DNA of 64,000 nucleotides from Bettongia penicillata ogilbyi (taxonomy: Eukaryota; Chordata; Mammalia; Diprotodontia; Potoroidae). A program made the translations under genes and the position numbers. Positions 59,110 through 64,000 of this stretch are shown here, one piece after another. Below the pieces are notes generated by a model, which searched no databases, was not told where the DNA came from, and saw nothing but the letters and a program-made list of their open reading frames with translations. How positions within the stretch are numbered: the stretch's first letter is position 1; each line of letters starts with the position of its first letter. Location: positions 1,102,501-1,166,500 of the forward strand of contig JAJHZJ010000414.1 of the NCBI GenBank assembly GCA_023548195.1, in the 5' to 3' direction.

Positions 59110-59815
59110 GATGAAAATAGGGTTCTTCCATCTGCATTCAGACTCCACATGGATGTGGATAGTATTTTCCATCATGACTCTTTTGGAACTGTCTTAGATC
59201 ATGGTTTTTGTGAGAAGAGTCAAATCTATCAAAGTTGACCATTATTGCACAATGTTGCTAATTACTGTGTACAAAGTTCTCCTGTTCTGCTCACTTCACT
59301 CAGTATCGGCTCATGTACATCTTCCCAAGTTTTTCTGAAATCCTCATCATGTACAATAGTATTCCATCACATTCACATACTATAACTTGTTTATCCATTC
59401 ATCAATTGAGGGACATTGCCTCAATTTCCAATTCTTTGCCACCACAAAAAGAACTGCCACAGATATTTTTGCACTGTGGGTCTTTTCCCTTTTTTATGAT
59501 CTCTTTGGGAAAAAGACCTAGCAGTGGTATCACTGGATCAAAGGGAATGCACAACTTTATAGCTCTTTGGGCATAGCTCCAAATTGCTCTCCAGAATGGT
59601 TGGATCAATTCAAAACTCCACCAACAATGCATTAATGTTTCAATTTCCCCACATCTTCTCCAATACCCATCATTTTACTTTTCTGTCATATTAGCCAATC
59701 TGATAGATGTGAGGTGGTATCTCAGAGTGCTTTTAATCTGCATTTCTCTAATCAACAGTGATTTAGAGCATATTTTTCATATGACTATGGGTAGTTTTAG
59801 TTTTTTCATCTGAAA
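59110..59815 (-). mobile_element. L1 3' end (ORF2 C-terminus and 3' UTR), antisense
   Basis: On the - strand the order is late ORF2 to 3' UTR. One - frame at 59402-59632 still reads ELIQPFWRAIWSYAQRAIKL and PVIPLLGLFPKEI, which is L1 ORF2p C-terminal text. It lies between two sense L1 pieces. Confidence 0.88.
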
Positions 59816-59819
59816 ACTT

Positions 59820-60490
59820 CCTCTCCTGGAGTTGTGAATCAGTGTGATCATTTTGGAAAACAATTTGGAATTATACAAGTGACTAAATGTGTATACCCTC
59901 TGAGCTAGAAATTCCACTACTAGACATATTCCCTATGGAGGTCACTGATAAGAAAACTCCCATATGCACCGAAATACTTATAGCAGCACTTTTTATAGAA
60001 ACAAAGACTAGATGCCCACTGATTGGGGAAAATGCTTAAACAATTTGTGATACTTGAATACTAGAATATTGCTGTGCTTACTATTAATATTGATGACAAA
60101 TATGATGACTATGGAGAAACAAAGACATAAACTGATGCAGGGTGACATATGGAGAGCCAAGAAAACAAAATAAACAATGACTACAACAATGCAAAGGGAA
60201 ACACACACTACACAACGGTCAAAAGTGAATGTTGCAAAATTAGAACAAGCAAGGCCACGAAGAAGGAACATGAAAAGATAGTCTCACTCTTTTGCTGAGG
60301 TCAGAGGTCCAGTGTATAACTTTTCAGACTTATGTTTTTGTGGACTTTGCTGACTTTCCCCCCCTAAAAAAATTATTTGTTATATGGGATATGTTTCTGG
60401 TAGATAAAAGGAGGAAGTTTACTGGAAGAAATTCTGGAGATATAAAAAAAAGATTAATAAAAATTATGGAGAAAAAATTAGAGATCTAAA
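59820..60490 (+). mobile_element. L1 3' end, sense, older subfamily
   Basis: GAGTTGTGAATCAGTGTGAT, CATTTTGGAAAACAATTTGG, ACTTATAGCAGCACTTTTTA, TGCCCACTGATTGGGGAAAA, then a 3' UTR with GGATATGTTTCTGGTAGATA and an A-rich end. A short MIR tail follows at 60490-60545. Confidence 0.8.
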
Positions 60491-61009
60491 TTAAATGATC
60501 TTTAGGTCAAATGATCTTCCAGCTCAAGGACTATGACTTCTAGGGTTACCTGCCATGTTCTACTTATTGGAATATATGGGGTGTTCAGGAGGACTAGCAC
60601 CTCTCATAAGAAGGCTTGAAGTCCAACTTTACCCAACTCCCACTTGTAGTTCCAAGAAGCCATAGCATGCACAGCAACCACACTCCAGTTAAAACAAATT
60701 AAAACAAGACAGGCTAAACTAACTGACAGGCCTCAAACCTTTTGGTGAATTAGGGGGATATCTACTTCAAGCATGTGAAGACTTCCCTGGGCTGAATGGG
60801 AGGATGAGAATAATTTGTTCTGATGGCCATGAAGGCTGTAGAGCACTTAGAGTTGTCATCGTCATCATTCATCTGTCTCACTGGTTGGTTGCTGTGGGTC
60901 ATGTGACAGCTGCTGGAAATGTTTTGGTACCCTGCAAGCGGTCTGAGGGCTTGTAGTAGTAGGCCTGGCTTAGAGCTTGGTCCGGCTTCAAGGACACTAA
61001 GGTCATCTT

Positions 61010-61165
61010 AACTTCTGTCCTGCCATTGGACTTCGATAACTCACAAAGACAGAGAATGAGGCTGATGATTTTATACAACTCTGCCTCACTTAAATTCAAT
61101 TCACATGCAAGTCAAGACATCAACCATGATGCTATGGATTCTCTTTGAAAACAAAGCCTGAACAA
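61010..61165 (+). mobile_element. Marsupial SINE-like repeat, second copy
   Basis: CTCACAAAGACAGAGAATGA, CTTAAATTCAATTCACATGC, CATGATGCTATGGATTCTCT and a tail like the copy at 16960-17152. The sequence 60560-61010 ahead of it may belong to the same composite, but I cannot define its left end. Confidence 0.5.
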
Positions 61166-61329
61166 CTCACTGGCACTAAGAGCCAGAACACAATGTTATC
61201 ATGTTTTAATGAAGTAAATAACACACTATATATTTTCTATAACAGATTATGGCAAAACATCACAAAACAGAAACCTGTCATCCAGCAGACTCGAGAATGT
61301 ATTTTAAAATTTCATGCCTGACTAAAGAG

Positions 61330-61420
61330 AATTTTAAAAAGTAGTTTGCAAACCTTAAAGTACTAGATAAATGCTATTATTATTTTTATCATCATCATCT
61401 CTAGGGGGTGTTGGATTTGT
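61330..61420 (+). mobile_element. SINE 3' tail
   Basis: TTTGCAAACCTTAAAGTACT, AGATAAATGCTATTATTATT, the THER/MIR-type ending. Confidence 0.6.
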
Positions 61421-61434
61421 TTTTTTTAACATTG

Positions 61435-62885
61435 GTCATTCCTAGTTCTCCTCCTACCTTTCTAACACTCCTTCTCTGTGTCCTCCACTGGATCTTCATC
61501 CAGGTCACACTCACTAACAACGAATGTCCCCCAGGGCTCTGTCCTGGCTCCTCTTCTCTTCTCCCTGTAAATGTCTTCATTTGGTGATCTCACCAGTTCC
61601 CATGGTTTCCATTGGCATCTCTATGCAGATAACTCTCAGATCTTCTTGTTCAATCCTAATCTTTCTTTGGACTTCCTTTGTCTATCAGACATCTCAAGGT
61701 GGATGTTCTCATAGGCATCTTAACGTCAACACACCCAAAAATGAACTCATCGTCTTTATTCCCAGACCTTCCTTTCCTCTCTTTCACTTCCCCATTACTG
61801 TTCAGCATACCACCACCTTCCTTCCCAGTCACCTATGCTCCATGCTACCTATCATATTTGTCCTCATTCTCTCATTCTCCATAACCAATTAGTTGTCAAG
61901 TCTTGTAGTTTCTACCTTTCTAACAATCTCTCCCCTGCTCTGCCACTGCCATCTCCTGGTGCAAGCCCTTGACAAGCCCTTATGCATGAACTACTACAAC
62001 AGTGTGCTGACTGGTCTTCTTACCTCAGGTCTTTCCCTATGCCAATTCATCTTCCATTCTAATTGACCGTCCTAAATGCAGGTCTGATCATATCATTCCC
62101 CTACTTGATAAACTACACTAGCTCTCTATTAGCCCCAGGATAAAATACAAAATTCTATCTACTATTCACAGTCCTTCAGATTTTGACATTCTCCTCCCCC
62201 ACCTTTCCAGTCTTCTGGCCAGCTAGGTGGCATAGTGAATAGAAGACCAGGCCTAGAATCAGAAAGAACTGAGTTCAAAGTCAGCCTCAGACACTAGCTG
62301 TGTAACCCTAGGCAAAGCACTTAACCACTGCTCACTTTCATGTTCTCAGCTGTAAAATGGGGATAACACAGCACCGACCTCCCAGCTATTTTGAGGATCA
62401 AATGAGACAATGTCAGGAAAGTGCTTAGCACAGTGTCTTGCATACAGTAAGCACTACATAAATGTTAGCTATTATTATTAAAATACTATCACCATCATCA
62501 TTATTGTACCTAACTTTCCTCTACACACGTCAATCCAGCCTCACACATGAGACTCCATCTCTCTACCCTAAATATTTTCAATAACAACCGTAGTGCTCAG
62601 AAAAAACTCCTTGCTTGTCCTGAAGCCTCCTAACTTTACTGGCTTCCTTCAAGTCTCACCTAAAGTCCCGCTTTCTTCAAGAAAGCCTTTCCCAGGATTC
62701 CTTAATCTTTGTTCTTTCCTGATACAACACCCAATTCATCCTGTATCTATTCTGCACGTGGTACACAGTTGTCTGCATGCTGTCCCTACATAAAACAGTG
62801 AGCTCTCTCCTTGTGTATCTCCAGCCCTCACCCTCATGCCTGGCACAAAGGAAGTGCTTCATAAATGCTAGCTGACTGACTGTTC
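61435..62885 (+). pseudogene. L2-clade LINE: reverse transcriptase to 3' end, split by a SINE
   Basis: Starts CTAGTTCTCCTCCTACCTTT, GATCTTCATCCAGGTCACAC, CCCAGGGCTCTGTCCTGGCT. The catalytic box at 61622-61633 reads YADN, one substitution away from YADD. Then CATCTCAAGGTGGATGTTCT, GTGCAAGCCCTTGACAAGCC, TCAAGTCTCACCTAAAGTCC and the end GGAAGTGCTTCATAAATGCT. A THER-type SINE interrupts at 62212-62485. Same orientation and extent as the copy at 56735. Confidence 0.92.
62212..62485 (+). mobile_element. THER-type SINE nested in L2
   Basis: Head GCCAGCTAGGTGGCATAGTG, GAGTTCAAAGTCAGCCTCAG, GGATCAAATGAGACAATGTC, GAAAGTGCTTAGCACAGTGT and a tail TAAATGTTAGCTATTATTAT. The 3' part is of the MIR/THER type rather than the Mar1 ACAACAAC type. 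Confidence 0.88.
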
Positions 62886-64000
62886 ACAGAAGGCACGGGA
62901 GTTTCGGACTCTAGTCTCTGACCGGTGCACTCTTGATGCGGTCAGACAGGAAGAGCGTCGGAAGGGCTGGTAATCTTACTCTGTCCTAGTCTAGCCTTCT
63001 CAAGACGGAGTGCTGACGATGGGAGTGCCACCTCCTACAGCATTCCCTGATCACCCTTCTCACAGAGACCAGCGAGAATACAGTAGAAGCTACGACTCCT
63101 AAGAATCCCCTAAGCCTCAGCTGAGGCCAGTTGAGGCAAACGCAAATCCCCCCTAAGCTTTGATGGAGCCAATCAAGACACACAGTATTAAGCTGTCATA
63201 TTCCTCTTTGGGTTCCCCACTTAGCAACCGACACCCACTAGCTAGTTTTACAGGGCAACAAAGAAGGCATCTTGCCAACATTAAGATCACAGGTTAACTT
63301 TAGCAATATTGTCATTCAGCACAAATATAGTAAGTATCACATTAGGTCATCCCATATCTCACAGCACAAGACTCAGTAGGACTGCCTGTCACTATGATTC
63401 TAGGAACTATTACCTAGGATCCTTGGAGCTATTCTGGGAGTTATGCCTAACACTTGGAAATTAGAGACTGCCATGGCCATAGATCCTGGGAAACTAAACT
63501 CGGAAGAGGGGTAACAAAATCCTCCTTATTTATACACTGTTCCCTACCTAGACTGTAAACTCACCAAAATCAAGTGCTACAACTTATTTATCTAACACAA
63601 TGTCTTCCTTATAGAGAAGTGATACCCAATCAAAATTTTTTGAATGTGTAAGTTAGAAATGAGAAGGAATGACTGCAAAAATGTGTGGGGACATTTTTAC
63701 ACATACTCTTAGAAATGACCCCAGGAAATAAGATATGGCACAAAGCTCCATCTATAACCAAGCATCCATATGGAAAAGAGCTAAAAACTACTACACTTCA
63801 CACATTTTTTAAGGTATGAAACTTCATGGAAAGAATTGTAGTATAATGAGAAAAAAAGACAAAAGTCAGAGATACAGGAGAAAAATCAAGATGTGAAAGA
63901 AAAGGGAAAACAAACAAAAGGGAAGAAGCTGGGCAAGGAGAAAGTAGAAAATAAGGCTTCTTGAACAATCAAAACAGCCATAACTCCAAGGTAAAAGAAA

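Larger units (their letters stand above)
54937..64000 (-). other. SEC22A: SEC22A intron, open at the window edge
   Basis: Begins (in transcript terms ends) with the acceptor at 54937. I searched the - strand for the expected upstream exon peptide and found none, so the intron extends past the window. Stretches with no identified element: 54940-55890, 55940-56730 and 62890-63500 (the last richer in CpG than its surroundings, no gene seen). 63520-63650 has an L2-tail look (CTGTAAACTCACCAAAATCA). Confidence 0.7.

Noticed and set aside
63000..63520. Possible solo LTR or unrecognised gene in a less AT-rich stretch
   Set aside because: No paired TG...CA ends with target duplication, no poly(A) signal in the right place and no coding frame beyond 66 codons could be shown.

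Overview
The window is vertebrate nuclear DNA and almost certainly marsupial. The repeat mix is diagnostic: many Mar1-type tRNA-related SINEs (start like GGCAGCTAGGTGGC, end in ACTGAACAACAAC), MIR/CORE SINEs, long L2-clade and CR1/L3-clade LINEs, and L1 elements opening with a GGAGCCAAGATGG box. I cannot tell which marsupial it is. There is no prokaryotic gene organisation, and nearly all open frames above 60 codons are chance frames or decayed transposon pieces.

Two protein-coding genes are present, both partial and pointing towards each other. On the + strand, positions 141-4828 hold the last three coding exons of an adenylyl cyclase that matches ADCY5 best; they encode most of the C2a catalytic domain up to the stop codon. 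A long 3' UTR follows to about 7.85 kb. On the - strand, exons at 54821-54936, 44248-44313 and 28816-29016 encode the C-terminal membrane part of SEC22A, in that transcriptional order. Splice sites and codon phases join correctly in both genes. The tail-to-tail ADCY5/SEC22A arrangement is the one found at human 3q21, which supports both names.

Layout: 1-4828, end of ADCY5 with short SINE and L1 pieces in its introns; 4829-7850, ADCY5 3' UTR with two dinucleotide repeats; 7.9 to about 26 kb, intergenic DNA with a 2 kb CR1/L3 relic, SINEs, fold-back DNA elements and AT-rich repeats; about 26.2-28.8 kb, probable SEC22A 3' UTR; 29-44 kb, last SEC22A intron with a 3 kb antisense L1 relic, several L1 3' ends and L2 copies; 44.3-54.8 kb, next intron with an L2 antisense copy and a 2.87 kb single-ORF L1-like element (HAL1 type) bounded by perfect 16 bp target duplications; 54.9-64 kb, a further intron with two long L2 copies, each interrupted by a SINE, and a cluster of L1 pieces in both orientations. 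The SEC22A exons for the N-terminal longin domain lie beyond 64 kb.

No operon, CRISPR array, phage or new defence system is present. The most distinctive object is the HAL1-like element at 49963-52829: ORF1 only, no reverse transcriptase, duplicated blocks in both UTRs, and a 155-codon upstream open frame overlapping the ORF1 start. Other points of note are several datable nested insertions and some strong non-B-DNA candidates.
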